Under the pieces are notes generated by a model. The model saw only the letters and a program-made list of their open reading frames with translations, was not told where the DNA came from and searched no databases. 64,000 nucleotides of DNA from Burkholderiales bacterium. GTDB taxonomy: Bacteria > Pseudomonadota > Gammaproteobacteria > Burkholderiales > Burkholderiaceae. Positions 47,654-56,901 of this stretch are shown in pieces. Every line of letters begins with the position of its first letter. Positions within the stretch are counted from its first letter, which is position 1. A program made the translations under genes and the position numbers. The DNA lies in the NCBI GenBank assembly GCA_021287185.1, contig JAJTAZ010000027.1:1-64000 (forward strand), given 5' to 3'.

Positions 47654-47662
47654 GGTGTCGGT

Positions 47663-48235
47663 TTATTCATCGCCAAAATCGGTTTGAGCCGTTTCATCAT
47701 CGGCTTCGTCTTGATTCATACTCGGCTCTAAAGCGGATTTAATCAATTGAAACAGTTCTCGATAGGCTTTGGGTGGTTTGCTTTGTTCGGCTTCTTTGCG
47801 TGCATTGCGCACCAAGGCGCGCAAAGGCTGCGCATCAACGCTTGGAAAGTCGCTCAAAAATTGAGTGATGGCTTCGTCCTTGGCAATCATTTCGTTGCGA
47901 TAGCGTTCAATCCGATGCAGCAACGCCGTGGCTGCCGTTGACGAGCCCTTGAGTTGTTTGAGTTTCTCAACGATGGGGGTGGTGTCTTCACTGCGCATGA
48001 TTTTACCAATAAATTGCAATTGTCGGCGATGCGCACCGTGGGTCGGAATGCGTTGGTATTCTTTAATCGCTTCACGCAATTCATCGGACATGGGGATTTT
48101 TTTCAAAGCGTCTTTGGACAGTTCAACCAATTCTTCGCCCAAGTCTTGTAGCTCCAGCATCTGCTGTTTGCGTTTGGTTTTACTGAGTTTATCGACTGCG
48201 CGCGAGCCGTCGATTTCGTAGATGGTTTCAGGCAT
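47663..48235 (-). CDS. darP: Ribosome-associated assembly factor DarP (YjgA, DUF615)
   Basis: DarP assists 50S subunit assembly. The 190-residue protein has 'SKTKRKQQMLELQDLGEELVELS', 'PMSDELREAIKEYQRI', 'GAHRRQLQFIGKIMR' and a C-terminal helical half, as in the family. An acidic tail rich in Asp/Glu ends it. It is divergent from pmbA, an arrangement conserved across beta- and gammaproteobacteria. Confidence 0.93.
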   Translation of the reverse strand: MPETIYEIDGSRAVDKLSKTKRKQQMLELQDLGEELVELSKDALKKIPMSDELREAIKEYQRIPTHGAHRRQLQFIGKIMRSEDTTPIVEKLKQLKGSSTAATALLHRIERYRNEMIAKDEAITQFLSDFPSVDAQPLRALVRNARKEAEQSKPPKAYRELFQLIKSALEPSMNQDEADDETAQTDFGDE

Positions 48236-48327
48236 GTTGCTCTCTGTGTTTCTGTGTGCAATGACCGCGCAAAAGCGGTATCATGTGCGCCAATTGGTTC
48301 ATGAAAAATACAAGGAATACGCCTCAT

Positions 48328-49683
48328 ATGTCTGTTCAGTTTGATTATACACGCAACGCATTCGAAACCATTGCTCAAGACGCATTGTCGATTGCAAAAA
48401 AAGTCGGTGCGACTGCATCTGCAGTTGAAATTTCTGAATCCAATGGCTTATCGGTCACATCGCGCAACGGTGCGGTCGAAACGGTTGAGCACAACCGCGA
48501 TAAATCACTGTCGATTTCGGTATATGTCGGCAAACAACGCGGCTTTGCCAGTACCTCGGATTTTTCGGACGCGGCGTTGCGCAGCACGGTTCAGGCGGCG
48601 TATGACATTGCTAAATTCACTGCGGCAGACCCTTGTGCGGGTTTGGCAGAGAAAAAATATTTGTATCAAGCCAGTAGCAAACACGCCGATTTGGATTTAT
48701 TTCACCCGTGGGATTTGAGCACCGCTGATGCGATTGCCTTAACTTTGGCAGGTGAGCAAGCGGCTTTTGATGCGTGCAAACACATTAAAAACTCAGATGG
48801 TGCGAGCGTCTCCACGCACCAAGGACACTTCATTGCCGCTGCGAGCAATGGCTTTATGAATGGTTACGCGTATTCGCGCCACTCGGTTAGCGTCGTACCC
48901 ATCGCGCAAAAAGGCAAATATATGGAGCGTGATGTTTGGTACGCTGCACATCGAGATGCACAGCAATTTTCGGATATTCGCGAAATCGGTGCATATGCAG
49001 CCGCCCGCGCGGCGGCACGATTGGGCGCGCGTAAAATTGCTTCACGCACGTGTCCTGTGTTGTTTGAAGCACCCTTGGCGTGCGGTCTGCTTGGTAATTT
49101 TACCCAAGCCATCAGCGGCGGTGCGCTGTACCGCAAAACCTCGTTTTTGTTGGATGCGCTGGACACGCGGATTTTCCCTAAGCACATTCAGATTGTCGAT
49201 GACCCATTTGTGCCGCAAGGCATGGGCAGTGGCTATTTTGATGATGAAGGCATCGCTGCACAACGGCGTGAATTGGTGCAATCGGGCGTTTTGACGGGCT
49301 ATCTGCTCTCGATGTACACCGCACGTAAACTTAAAATGCAACCCACGGGCAATGCCAGCGGCTCGCACAACTTGCGCATGAGCAGTGGTAAAACCAAAAA
49401 ATCCGATGATTTTTCAGCCATGTTGAAAAAACTCGGCACAGGTTTGTTGGTGACTGAATTGCTCGGCTCAGGCGTGAACTATGTGACAGGCGATTATTCA
49501 CGCGGTGCGAGTGGTTTTTGGGTGGAAAATGGCGCGATTGCCTATCCCGTGCACGAAATCACGATTGCGGGCAACTTAAAAGAGATGTTTCAGCAAATTG
49601 TCGCCATTGGTGCGGATGAAATCATACGCGGCACCAAACAGACGGGTTCGATTTTAATTGAAAATATGACCATTGCTGGATAA
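48328..49683 (+). CDS. pmbA: Metalloprotease PmbA (TldE)
   Basis: PmbA forms the TldD/TldE protease that matures peptide antibiotics and degrades CcdA-like peptides. The 451 residues include 'LSISVYVGKQRGFASTSDFS', 'GSHNLRM' and 'LLGSGVNYVTGDYSRGASGFWVENG', all strong family signatures. TldE lacks the zinc-binding HExxxH, as expected. I chose ATG 48328 for the family-like N-terminus 'MSVQFDYTRN'; AAGGAA lies about 10 bases upstream. Confidence 0.94.
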   Translation: MSVQFDYTRNAFETIAQDALSIAKKVGATASAVEISESNGLSVTSRNGAVETVEHNRDKSLSISVYVGKQRGFASTSDFSDAALRSTVQAAYDIAKFTAADPCAGLAEKKYLYQASSKHADLDLFHPWDLSTADAIALTLAGEQAAFDACKHIKNSDGASVSTHQGHFIAAASNGFMNGYAYSRHSVSVVPIAQKGKYMERDVWYAAHRDAQQFSDIREIGAYAAARAAARLGARKIASRTCPVLFEAPLACGLLGNFTQAISGGALYRKTSFLLDALDTRIFPKHIQIVDDPFVPQGMGSGYFDDEGIAAQRRELVQSGVLTGYLLSMYTARKLKMQPTGNASGSHNLRMSSGKTKKSDDFSAMLKKLGTGLLVTELLGSGVNYVTGDYSRGASGFWVENGAIAYPVHEITIAGNLKEMFQQIVAIGADEIIRGTKQTGSILIENMTIAG

Positions 49684-49686
49684 GCC

Positions 49687-50031
49687 ATGTACGAACACAA
49701 AAAACAAGCGGTTATCTCGCGCCAACAATTTCGCCAACGCATTCAAAAACATTTATTTGCGGTATTGTTGCTGTTGTTATTGTCTTTGGCAGTTGGTATG
49801 TTGGGCTACCATCGATTTGAGCAATTATCGTGGATGGATGCATTTTTAAATTCAGCCATGTTGCTCGGCGGCATGGGACCCGTGAACACGCCTGTGACTT
49901 CGGCGGGTAAGTTGTTTGCGGGTTTGTATGCTTTGTATGCAGGCTTGGTGTTTATTGTCACCGCAGCGTTGATATTCTCACCGATTGCGCATCGGATTTT
50001 GCACACCTTCCACTGGGATGAGAACGATTGA
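49687..50031 (+). CDS. Small two-helix membrane protein, ion-channel-like
   Basis: This 114-residue protein has a basic N-terminus, one membrane helix (about 24-42), a loop with 'NSAMLLGGMGPVNTPVTSAGKLFAGLYALYAG' in parts, and a second helix (about 75-98). The helix-pore-helix plan resembles two-TM potassium-channel pore domains, with 'GGMGPV' where a filter TVGYG would be. Since the filter is not canonical, channel activity is inference. It starts 3 bp after pmbA and is probably co-transcribed with it. Confidence 0.6.
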   Translation: MYEHKKQAVISRQQFRQRIQKHLFAVLLLLLLSLAVGMLGYHRFEQLSWMDAFLNSAMLLGGMGPVNTPVTSAGKLFAGLYALYAGLVFIVTAALIFSPIAHRILHTFHWDEND

Positions 50032-50040
50032 TGTATGTGA

Positions 50041-50376
50041 TTAAACGAGTCCGTTGACCAACACCACATACACCGCGATTCCACCGAATAGACTGAGCAA
50101 ATAATTTTTAAAAACCAGTTGTAATACCGCAGTAAAACCGATGCCTATTAGCGAAAATTGAACGTCGCTCACATGCTGGGTTTTATAGGCTTCGGACGCA
50201 TACACCACCAAAATCAACATCATAATCAGTGGAAAACGATTTTGAATAAATGCGATGAATGGATGCTCGTTGAGGCTGTCTTTGAAGAAAAACGGCAGGG
50301 CGCGTAAGCCCCAAGTGACCAGCATCATCACAACGATCATCAGCGCAATATACGACAGACTGACGGATGAGTTCAT
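50041..50376 (-). CDS. azlD: AzlD family branched-chain amino-acid exporter subunit
   Basis: The 111-residue membrane protein with four hydrophobic segments is the small partner of AzlC. 'VTWGLRALPFFFKD' is typical. It exports branched-chain amino acids with AzlC. The ATG at 50376 overlaps the azlC stop by four bases (ATGA). Confidence 0.9.
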   Translation of the reverse strand: MNSSVSLSYIALMIVVMMLVTWGLRALPFFFKDSLNEHPFIAFIQNRFPLIMMLILVVYASEAYKTQHVSDVQFSLIGIGFTAVLQLVFKNYLLSLFGGIAVYVVLVNGLV

Positions 50377-51056
50377 GGAGCCTCCTGTGTGGTCAGGTGA
50401 TTTTGGCGGGCTGTGAAATAATAGTCCAGCATCAGCAACAACAGGGCAATCGCACTGGCTGTGACCAAAAAATAATTGGGTAGAAGCCACGTGGCCAGCA
50501 CACAAGCCATCACCCCAATGCCGATGTTTTTCAGAGCGGGATTGGATTTGATTTGTTCAATCAGTAAAATCACAAACAACGCCGTGAGCGAAAACTCAAT
50601 TCCTTTAATCGGTGGGATGGAAGTTGCCAACAACGCGCCGATTGCGGTTCCTATGACCCAGTACGAATGATTAAGGGCGACGATGGATAAGGCATTTTTC
50701 GGTGTTGCATCTTTGGAGCTGGTCAGCAGTGAATACGTTTCATCGGTGATGCCAAACATAAAATAGGCTTTTTTTGCCCAAGTGTGCGGTACAAAATCAT
50801 ACAGAGACAGACCAAAGAAAATATGACGCAGATTGATGAGAAAGGTCGCTATCGCCGTATCCATCAGGGAGGCGTGATTGACCACCAAGCCCACTGTGAG
50901 AAATTGCGCTGCACCCGCAAACACAAACACGCTAAAAATAATCGGGACGTACCACGCAATCCCTTGTGAGACCATCAGAAAACCAAAGGTAATGCCCAGC
51001 GGAATATAGCCAAGAAAAACGGGTAGGGTGATGCTGAATAACGATGGGGATTTCAT
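50373..51056 (-). CDS. azlC: AzlC family branched-chain amino-acid exporter subunit
   Basis: The 227-residue inner-membrane protein shows the AzlC/YgaZ motifs 'LPVFLGYIPLGITFGFL', 'FAGAAQFLTVGLV', 'LRHIFFGLSLYDFVP' and 'FGITDETYSL'. With AzlD it exports leucine, isoleucine or valine. I chose ATG 51056, where 'MKSPSLFSITLPVF' begins; the frame extends to 51095. Confidence 0.93.
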   Translation of the reverse strand: MKSPSLFSITLPVFLGYIPLGITFGFLMVSQGIAWYVPIIFSVFVFAGAAQFLTVGLVVNHASLMDTAIATFLINLRHIFFGLSLYDFVPHTWAKKAYFMFGITDETYSLLTSSKDATPKNALSIVALNHSYWVIGTAIGALLATSIPPIKGIEFSLTALFVILLIEQIKSNPALKNIGIGVMACVLATWLLPNYFLVTASAIALLLLMLDYYFTARQNHLTTQEAP

Positions 51057-51109
51057 GGGGCAGGATGACAATGCAAAGACGCGATTGTAACGCATTCTTG
51101 TCGTTTAAA

Positions 51110-51844
51110 TTAAGTGCGGTCAAACCACTCACTTAAAAAAGTAAGCACGATGAGTAGGGTCAAACACAGCCAAGCATGGCGTTTTTGTGTGCGTGTGCTT
51201 TGATAATTGTAATAAAACGTTTTGCGCACACTGTCCGCGCGCAATCCGCGTGCGCGCAAACTCATCGCGCCGCGTGTGGCATGGCGCAGGGCAAAAATCA
51301 ATATCGGCAACCATTGCAAGAATTTATCTCGCCAATTCAATCCACGCAAAGTCGCCGAGAGCATGATGCGACGAATTTCCGCGCGCATCAGTTCAATTGA
51401 GCCAAAGCTGAGTTGCAGTGCGTAGGCAATGTTCATGGACAACCAGCCGCGTTGCAAGGCAAAGCTCACCACATCGCGCAGGTTGAGCATTTTGCCCGAC
51501 ATCAACGCGACCCAAGTCATGGTGGTGACGCGCAGTAGAATTTGATTGGCTTTATCCATGGTCTCGGGTGTACGTTCGGCAACGAAAATCATGTTCCACA
51601 ACCAAATCGACCATGAGAGCAACAACGCCAACCCGAAACGGATGACAATACTGCGCCAAGTCATGCCTTGAATTCGCGCCAAAACTGCCAATGCGAGCGC
51701 GAGCGCAACCACCGTATGCCATGCCATTGGCAAAGCCACGGCAATAAAAAATAGCATCAGTAGCCCGAGTACGTGCGCGTCGTGCAGCGGACGGGCGCGA
51801 ATCGGCGCGTCGGTGTGGGTGTTGAAACGAATATCGTCCATCAT
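51110..51844 (-). CDS. ykoC: ECF transporter transmembrane subunit (YkoC, EcfT family)
   Basis: EcfT couples the ATPases to the substrate-binding subunit. The 244-residue protein has five hydrophobic segments and the family coupling motif with two A-R-G-type helices ('ATRGAMSLRARGLRAD'). It overlaps ykoD by four bases (ATGA). With YkoE and YkoD it forms an importer for hydroxymethylpyrimidine or a thiamine precursor. Confidence 0.9.
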   Translation of the reverse strand: MMDDIRFNTHTDAPIRARPLHDAHVLGLLMLFFIAVALPMAWHTVVALALALAVLARIQGMTWRSIVIRFGLALLLSWSIWLWNMIFVAERTPETMDKANQILLRVTTMTWVALMSGKMLNLRDVVSFALQRGWLSMNIAYALQLSFGSIELMRAEIRRIMLSATLRGLNWRDKFLQWLPILIFALRHATRGAMSLRARGLRADSVRKTFYYNYQSTRTQKRHAWLCLTLLIVLTFLSEWFDRT

Positions 51845-53184
51845 GTTGCCGCTGCCTCAATAACTTCTAAATGCTGATGGCGAATGCGCCAAGTTTGGTC
51901 GGCAATCGCTTGGTGTAGCGTGGCATCGTGGGTAATCACAATCAGCGCGTAGCCTGCGGATTTGAACGACTGTATCAATCGGGTGATGCGCTCGGCATTC
52001 AGGGCATCTTGCCCAAAGGTCGGCTCATCCAGCACAATCAGCGATTTTTTCAGCAGAATGGGAAACAGCAAGGTTAAACGCCGCTTTTGTCCTTCGGAGA
52101 GTTGATGCGGCGAGCGTTCGGCGCAGTCGTCCAAGCCAAATTGTGTCAACGTGGTGACCACATCTGTCACGCCCAATTGCGCCAACTCCTCTGCCACGGT
52201 ATCAAAGAAAAAATGGCTGTCGGGGTGCTGAAACACATACATCATCTGTGTGCGCGGTTTGACCGACAGTCCCGATGCGGTGAGTGTGATTTCGCCAGAC
52301 AAAGGTTTGAGCAATCCTGCCAAGGTATTGAGCAGGGTGGATTTGCCCGAACCGTTGTCACCGCACAGCACGGCGCACTCTCCCGATTTTAAACTTGCAT
52401 GGGCAACGGAAAACAGTGGATTTTTTTTGTCGTAACCGATGACTAAATTGTTTAAATTTAAAGTGATTTTAGACGGAGCATCGGGCAATGTGAATGATTG
52501 AGGATGTGCGCGTTCATGTTCAAGTTCCGCTATTGTTAAGTCGAGATACTGCGCAACGGGCAATTCACGGATGACGCCGTCGGCATGGATGTACCAGCAA
52601 ATGTCCGCGAGTGGGGCGATTTCACGGTGGTGGTCAATCAAAATCACGCAGGCGTTTTGCTTGAGCGTGTTGAGCGTATGGTAAAAATCCGCCCGCATTT
52701 GTGGGTCTAAAAAAGCGGTTGGCTCGTCCAATAATAAAACCTTGGGGTCGGTGACCAACATGGATGCGAGCAATAATCGCTGTGCTTGACCGTGCGAGAG
52801 TTTGGCCGTGGGCGTCATTTCAAAATTTGCCAAACCAAACTGTGCCAAGCGATGCAAATGTGTGTGCATCTCGCTGGGGCTGTCTTGGCGATGTTCTAAA
52901 CTGAAGAAAAACTCCTCTCCGACGCGCTCGTGCACAATTTGCGTGTGCGGGTTTTGCGATAGATACAAGGCATCGGGCGCAATCGCAGGATTGCCGCCTG
53001 TGAGTGTGCCGTGGATGAATTCGGGGTGCAAACCTTTGATGAGATTGAGCAAAGTCGATTTACCCGCACCACTCGCACCCGTCAACCAAATCAATCCCGT
53101 AGCAGGTAAAGACAGTGGCGCGGGCAGGCGTATGCCTGTGCGCGTTCGGGCGTAGCTAAACTCAAATGCGGGTAAATCAATCAA
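51841..53184 (-). CDS. ykoD: ECF transporter ATPase with two fused ABC domains (YkoD)
   Basis: One 447-residue protein carries two ATPase domains: Walker A 'GASGAGKST', signature 'LSHGQAQR' and Walker B 'VLLLDEPTAFLD' in the first; 'GDNGSGKST', 'LSEGQKRR' and 'LIVLDEPTFGQD' in the second. The first signature has His for the usual Gly. Such a fusion is typical of YkoD. Its place between ykoE (with a TPP riboswitch) and ykoC supports a thiamine-precursor importer. Confidence 0.92.
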   Translation of the reverse strand: MIDLPAFEFSYARTRTGIRLPAPLSLPATGLIWLTGASGAGKSTLLNLIKGLHPEFIHGTLTGGNPAIAPDALYLSQNPHTQIVHERVGEEFFFSLEHRQDSPSEMHTHLHRLAQFGLANFEMTPTAKLSHGQAQRLLLASMLVTDPKVLLLDEPTAFLDPQMRADFYHTLNTLKQNACVILIDHHREIAPLADICWYIHADGVIRELPVAQYLDLTIAELEHERAHPQSFTLPDAPSKITLNLNNLVIGYDKKNPLFSVAHASLKSGECAVLCGDNGSGKSTLLNTLAGLLKPLSGEITLTASGLSVKPRTQMMYVFQHPDSHFFFDTVAEELAQLGVTDVVTTLTQFGLDDCAERSPHQLSEGQKRRLTLLFPILLKKSLIVLDEPTFGQDALNAERITRLIQSFKSAGYALIVITHDATLHQAIADQTWRIRHQHLEVIEAAAT

Positions 53185-53229
53185 GTTTTATCCTAGGCGT
53201 TCATGTTTATTCATTTCAGAAGCAAAGGT

Positions 53230-53859
53230 TCAGCGATCTTGAGCAATTAAAAAACCGTCCAGTAAACCCGTTTTGAGCAAACGTTTTCCAAGGAAACGAC
53301 TCAAACCTGCGGCAAAAATCCAACTGGAGATCACAAATATCAAGAGTTGCAGCGTGTTAAAGCCGATGCTCAGGTTGTCTTGTTCTTGACTGAAAAAATC
53401 ATAGCCAAAACTGAAGATGGCCGCCATACTCGCTGCCAACATCAGCACAGAGAAATTCCATTTGCGGTAGAAAAACAGCAGAAATATAAACTCTGCCCCC
53501 AATCCTTGGAGCAAACCGTACACCAGCGCAATCATGCCCCATTGGGTAATGATGCCTTCCACGCCTGCTGCGACCAGCGAGCCAAACAATGCGATGCTCG
53601 GTTTGCGCACCATATAACCGAAAAACACAGGCGCGAGCAACCAAAAGCCATCCAAACCACGTTTGATGCCCAAAGGTTTGAGCAGCGGTTCTTTTAAAAC
53701 ATCATAGACCAAAGTCCATGCCCAATACGCCACCCCCATGGCGGCGGCCATCACGGCGACTGAAACCCATTCTTGCAAAGTAATGGAGCGAAACAGTGCA
53801 GCAGGTGAGCACGGTGCGTTGTGTTGTGGATGATTGGGTGAAACCATAGACGTATTCAT
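53230..53859 (-). CDS. ykoE: ECF transporter substrate-binding subunit (YkoE)
   Basis: The 209-residue membrane protein has about six hydrophobic segments and the YkoE motifs 'MGVAYWAWTLVYDVLKEPLL', 'FWLLAPVFFGYMVRKP' and 'GLLQGLGAEFIF'. YkoE binds hydroxymethylpyrimidine/thiamine-related substrate. It is the first gene of ykoEDC and lies immediately downstream of a TPP riboswitch on the minus strand. The AAAGGA of that riboswitch's end serves as its ribosome site. Confidence 0.9.
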   Translation of the reverse strand: MNTSMVSPNHPQHNAPCSPAALFRSITLQEWVSVAVMAAAMGVAYWAWTLVYDVLKEPLLKPLGIKRGLDGFWLLAPVFFGYMVRKPSIALFGSLVAAGVEGIITQWGMIALVYGLLQGLGAEFIFLLFFYRKWNFSVLMLAASMAAIFSFGYDFFSQEQDNLSIGFNTLQLLIFVISSWIFAAGLSRFLGKRLLKTGLLDGFLIAQDR

Positions 53860-53863
53860 ACGA

Positions 53864-53950
53864 GTCCTTTCCTACGCAGGGATTATCCTGACAGGTTCAA
53901 AGGGTATTTCTCAGATTGAGCCGCCCCATGCGACTAACCACCCCTAAGAC
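53864..53950 (-). ncRNA. TPP riboswitch controlling ykoEDC
   Basis: Read on the minus strand it has the thi-box elements in order: GGGGTGG near the 5' end, CTGAGAAATACCC, TTTGAACCTG, and ATCC with GTAGGAAAGGA at the 3' end. The last segment includes the ribosome site of ykoE, so TPP binding would block translation. Boundaries are approximate. Confidence 0.93.
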
Positions 53951-54096
53951 ATTAAAGCCGCGCCATTATGCAAATGAAACGCTCAAAAGTCAATTAACAC
54001 ATCCATCGACACAAATGCTCAGTCGCCATGAATCAGTTGGTCATAGTCTAAAAAAGTGGCATAATCTCGACCGTGTCTGCCACTGAGCATACACAT

Positions 54097-54183
54097 CCGC
54101 TAGGGGTGTCACAGAGTGAAAAATATCTTTGACTGAGAAATACCCTTTGAACCTGATCTGGGTTGTACCAGCGTAGGAAAGCG
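54097..54183 (+). ncRNA. TPP riboswitch controlling thiMED
   Basis: The plus strand carries AGGGGTG, CTGAGAAATACCC, TTTGAACCTGATCTGGG and GCGTAGGAAAGC, the classical thi-box. It precedes thiM by about 70 bp. An open frame that begins inside it at TTG 54163 is spurious. It is 146 bp from the divergent ykoE riboswitch, so the two form back-to-back controls. Confidence 0.95.
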
Positions 54184-54252
54184 AAAAAATTCAACCACGT
54201 GTTCAATTTTTTCCCCACCTGTTCAACTCGATTTTTACGAAAGCAAATCGAG

Positions 54253-55092
54253 ATGTCACTTCAATCAACAACACACACTTCACAGATTTCTGCCCATGAC
54301 CTGTGGCAAGACGTGCTTGCCGTGCGTGCAAACGCGCCATTGGTGCACAGCATCACCAATTTTGTGGTCATGAACTTCAATGCCAATGTTCTGCTCGCAC
54401 TCGGCGCATCACCCGTGATGGCGCACGCGCGTGAGGAAGTCGCTGATATGGCGAACATTGCAGGCGCATTGGTGCTCAACATCGGCACGCTTGAGCCCGA
54501 CTGGATAGAGGCGATGAAAATCGCCCACACGCGGGCACACGCGCGTGGCATTCCCGTGGTGCTCGATCCTGTGGGTGCGGGCGCAACGCCGTATCGCAAT
54601 CAGGCGTTGTCTGAACTCATCGCCAACGCACCGCCGTCCATCATCCGTGGCAACGCCTCAGAAATCATGAGCGTGGCGGGCTTGGCAACTGCTACCCGTG
54701 GCGTGGACAGTTCGGTGGGCTCGAATCAGGCACTGGACAGCGCACAGATTTTGGCGCAAAAAATCAACGGCGTGGTTTGTGTCTCAGGCGCAACCGATTA
54801 TGTATTGGATGCGCAAGGACGCGCCGCGCATCTAAACAACGGACATGTTTGGATGACCAAAGTCACAGGTGTGGGCTGCTCGGCAAGTGCGATGATTGGT
54901 GCATTTGCGGCGGTGCAGTCGGATTTATGGCGTGCGACACTGGCGGCAATGGCATACCTCGGCGTGGTGGGTGAAGTGGCTTATGAGCAGGCGCAGAACG
55001 ACGGCGTGGGCACGTACCAAATGCAACTATTAAATGGTTTGCAGTTACTGGATGAGGCAACGTTTGTACAACGGTTGAAACTCAATGATTGA
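54253..55092 (+). CDS. thiM: Hydroxyethylthiazole kinase
   Basis: ThiM phosphorylates hydroxyethylthiazole for thiamine salvage. The ribokinase-like protein has '[30 protein letters not shown]' in parts, '[14 protein letters not shown]', 'IRGNASEI' and the anion hole '[11 protein letters not shown]', where Cys is the usual catalytic residue. The ATG lies about 70 bp after the TPP riboswitch and gives 279 residues (usual ~265). It overlaps thiE by 8 bp, so the two are coupled. Confidence 0.94.
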   Translation: MSLQSTTHTSQISAHDLWQDVLAVRANAPLVHSITNFVVMNFNANVLLALGASPVMAHAREEVADMANIAGALVLNIGTLEPDWIEAMKIAHTRAHARGIPVVLDPVGAGATPYRNQALSELIANAPPSIIRGNASEIMSVAGLATATRGVDSSVGSNQALDSAQILAQKINGVVCVSGATDYVLDAQGRAAHLNNGHVWMTKVTGVGCSASAMIGAFAAVQSDLWRATLAAMAYLGVVGEVAYEQAQNDGVGTYQMQLLNGLQLLDEATFVQRLKLND

Positions 55093-55765
55093 TTTAACCC
55101 CTGCTCAAATCAAACAAGCCCTGCGGCTGTATTTGGTCACCGATGATGCCTTGTGTCTGCACCATTCATTGTTGGACGTGGTGCAATTGGCGGTGCAATC
55201 GGGTGTGACCTGCGTGCAATTGCGCGAGAAACATTTGGCAACAGGCGCATTTGTTGAGAAAGCCCGTGCGTTGCAAGCCATCATTCGCCGCCATGCGCCG
55301 CACGTACCACTCATTATCAACGACCGTGTGGATGTTGCACTGGCAGTGGGTGCCGACGGTGTGCACGTTGGGCAGTCGGATATGGTGGTGGCGGATGTGC
55401 GCCGTTTGATGGCGGTTGGTGTGGTTGGATTGTCGGTAGAATCGATGGATGATGTGACTGAGGTCGAAAAAATGCGCTCTCAAGGGATTCAGATTGATTA
55501 TCTTGGTATCAGTCCTGTGTTTGGCACAATGACCAAGTCGGACATCGCACCGCCTTTGGGTTTAGAAGGGGTTGCCAAAATACGTGCTTTGACCGATTTA
55601 CCTTTGGTGGGCATCGGTGGTATTCACGTTGGCAATGCGCATCAAGTCATACAAGCAGGTGCGGATGGCATCGCCGTGGTCAGCGCGATTTGCTCAGCGG
55701 CATACCCCGATGAGGCGGTACGGGCTTTGTTAGAAACGCTACGAAGCAATCCATGCCGAATTTAA
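55085..55765 (+). CDS. thiE: Thiamine-phosphate synthase
   Basis: ThiE joins HMP-PP and HET-P to thiamine phosphate. This 226-residue TIM-barrel has '[15 protein letters not shown]', '[25 protein letters not shown]' and '[14 protein letters not shown]' and '[11 protein letters not shown]', the pyrophosphate-binding signatures. It starts 8 bp inside thiM and ends 91 bp before thiD. Confidence 0.95.
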   Translation: MIDLTPAQIKQALRLYLVTDDALCLHHSLLDVVQLAVQSGVTCVQLREKHLATGAFVEKARALQAIIRRHAPHVPLIINDRVDVALAVGADGVHVGQSDMVVADVRRLMAVGVVGLSVESMDDVTEVEKMRSQGIQIDYLGISPVFGTMTKSDIAPPLGLEGVAKIRALTDLPLVGIGGIHVGNAHQVIQAGADGIAVVSAICSAAYPDEAVRALLETLRSNPCRI

Positions 55766-55856
55766 ACCATTGACACTATTGGATTGCCACCCCTCGATAA
55801 AACCATTCGAGGGTCGCAATGACCATGCTCACATTTAAAAAATGATAGGAACCAGT

Positions 55857-56705
55857 ATGACAACACACTATCCACGCATCCTCTCCATCGCAGGTTCAGA
55901 CAGTGGCGGCGGTGCGGGCATACAGGCAGACCTCAAAACCTGTTCGGCTTTGGGCTGCTACGGCATGACCGCCATCACCGCGATTACTGCTCAAAATACT
56001 TGTGGTGTGCAGGGCATACACGCGATTCCGCCTGAAATGCTGCGCCAACAAATCGACGCGGTGGTCGGTGATATTGGCGTGGATGCAGTGAAAATCGGTA
56101 TGTTGCATGACCCCGAAGTCGTCCACATCGTTGCCCAAGCGATTCGCCAGTATCGGTTCAAACACATCGTGCTCGATCCTGTGATGGTCGCCACCAGTGG
56201 CGATGCGCTGATTGCGCGTGAAACCGTTGCGGTTTTGGTGGATGAATTGTTCCCTCTGGTCAGCGTCATCACGCCGAATTTGGATGAGGCGAGTTTGTTG
56301 CTGGCGCGCCCAATTCAATATGTGGATGAATTGAATACCGCAGCGCAGGATTTACAGGCTTTGGGTGCGCCCGCGGTGCTGCTCAAAGGTGGGCATTTGG
56401 CAGAACAACACGAAGGTGCGCAAGTGACCGATGTGTTGCTGTACGCGCAGGACGGCGCAATGCACACACAAACCTATACCAGCCCACGCATCATTAGCCG
56501 AAACACCCACGGCACAGGCTGTACACTGTCATCGGCGATTGCTTGCCACTTGGCTTTGGGCGAATCTTTGCCCGATGCGGTGGCAAAGGCGCGTGCGTAT
56601 ATTGTGCAAGCCATCGAGCAAGGAAAAAATGTGCACACAGGGCAGGGGCACGGGCCACTCAATCATGGGTTTGCGCCTGTGGTGATTCGGGTTTTGGGTG
56701 GTTGA
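55857..56705 (+). CDS. thiD: Hydroxymethylpyrimidine/phosphomethylpyrimidine kinase
   Basis: ThiD adds both phosphates to HMP for ThiE. The 282-residue ribokinase-fold protein has 'SIAGSDSGGGAGIQADLKT', 'TAITAQNTCGVQGI', 'VLDPVMVATSGDALI', 'TPNLDEASLL' and 'THGTGCTLSSAIA'. I chose ATG 55857 with AGGA upstream; the frame extends to 55842. The 7-bp hairpin at 55791-55813 before it has no U-run. Confidence 0.95.
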   Translation: MTTHYPRILSIAGSDSGGGAGIQADLKTCSALGCYGMTAITAITAQNTCGVQGIHAIPPEMLRQQIDAVVGDIGVDAVKIGMLHDPEVVHIVAQAIRQYRFKHIVLDPVMVATSGDALIARETVAVLVDELFPLVSVITPNLDEASLLLARPIQYVDELNTAAQDLQALGAPAVLLKGGHLAEQHEGAQVTDVLLYAQDGAMHTQTYTSPRIISRNTHGTGCTLSSAIACHLALGESLPDAVAKARAYIVQAIEQGKNVHTGQGHGPLNHGFAPVVIRVLGG

Positions 56706-56901
56706 TGGGGGGGGATGGGCGTACAATGCTTGGGGTTGATTGAGAAATTGTCAATCAATAATGGGTGGCTAAACTTCCAAATAAATTTTAGTAATTTGAT
56801 TTTTAAAAATTTTTTAAATTGATGAGGGATGTTATATGTTAATTATTCAGAATTTTATGTGTCGTTTTGACGCATAAATATAGTTAGTCCTAGGAGGATA
56901 C

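Noticed and set aside
54163-54252. ThiM start at TTG 54163, inside the TPP riboswitch
   Set aside because: The first 30 residues would be encoded by riboswitch and leader sequence and do not resemble ThiM; ATG 54253 fits.
55790-55813. Terminator between thiE and thiD
   Set aside because: The 7-bp hairpin is not followed by a U-run, and thiD is a natural continuation of the operon.
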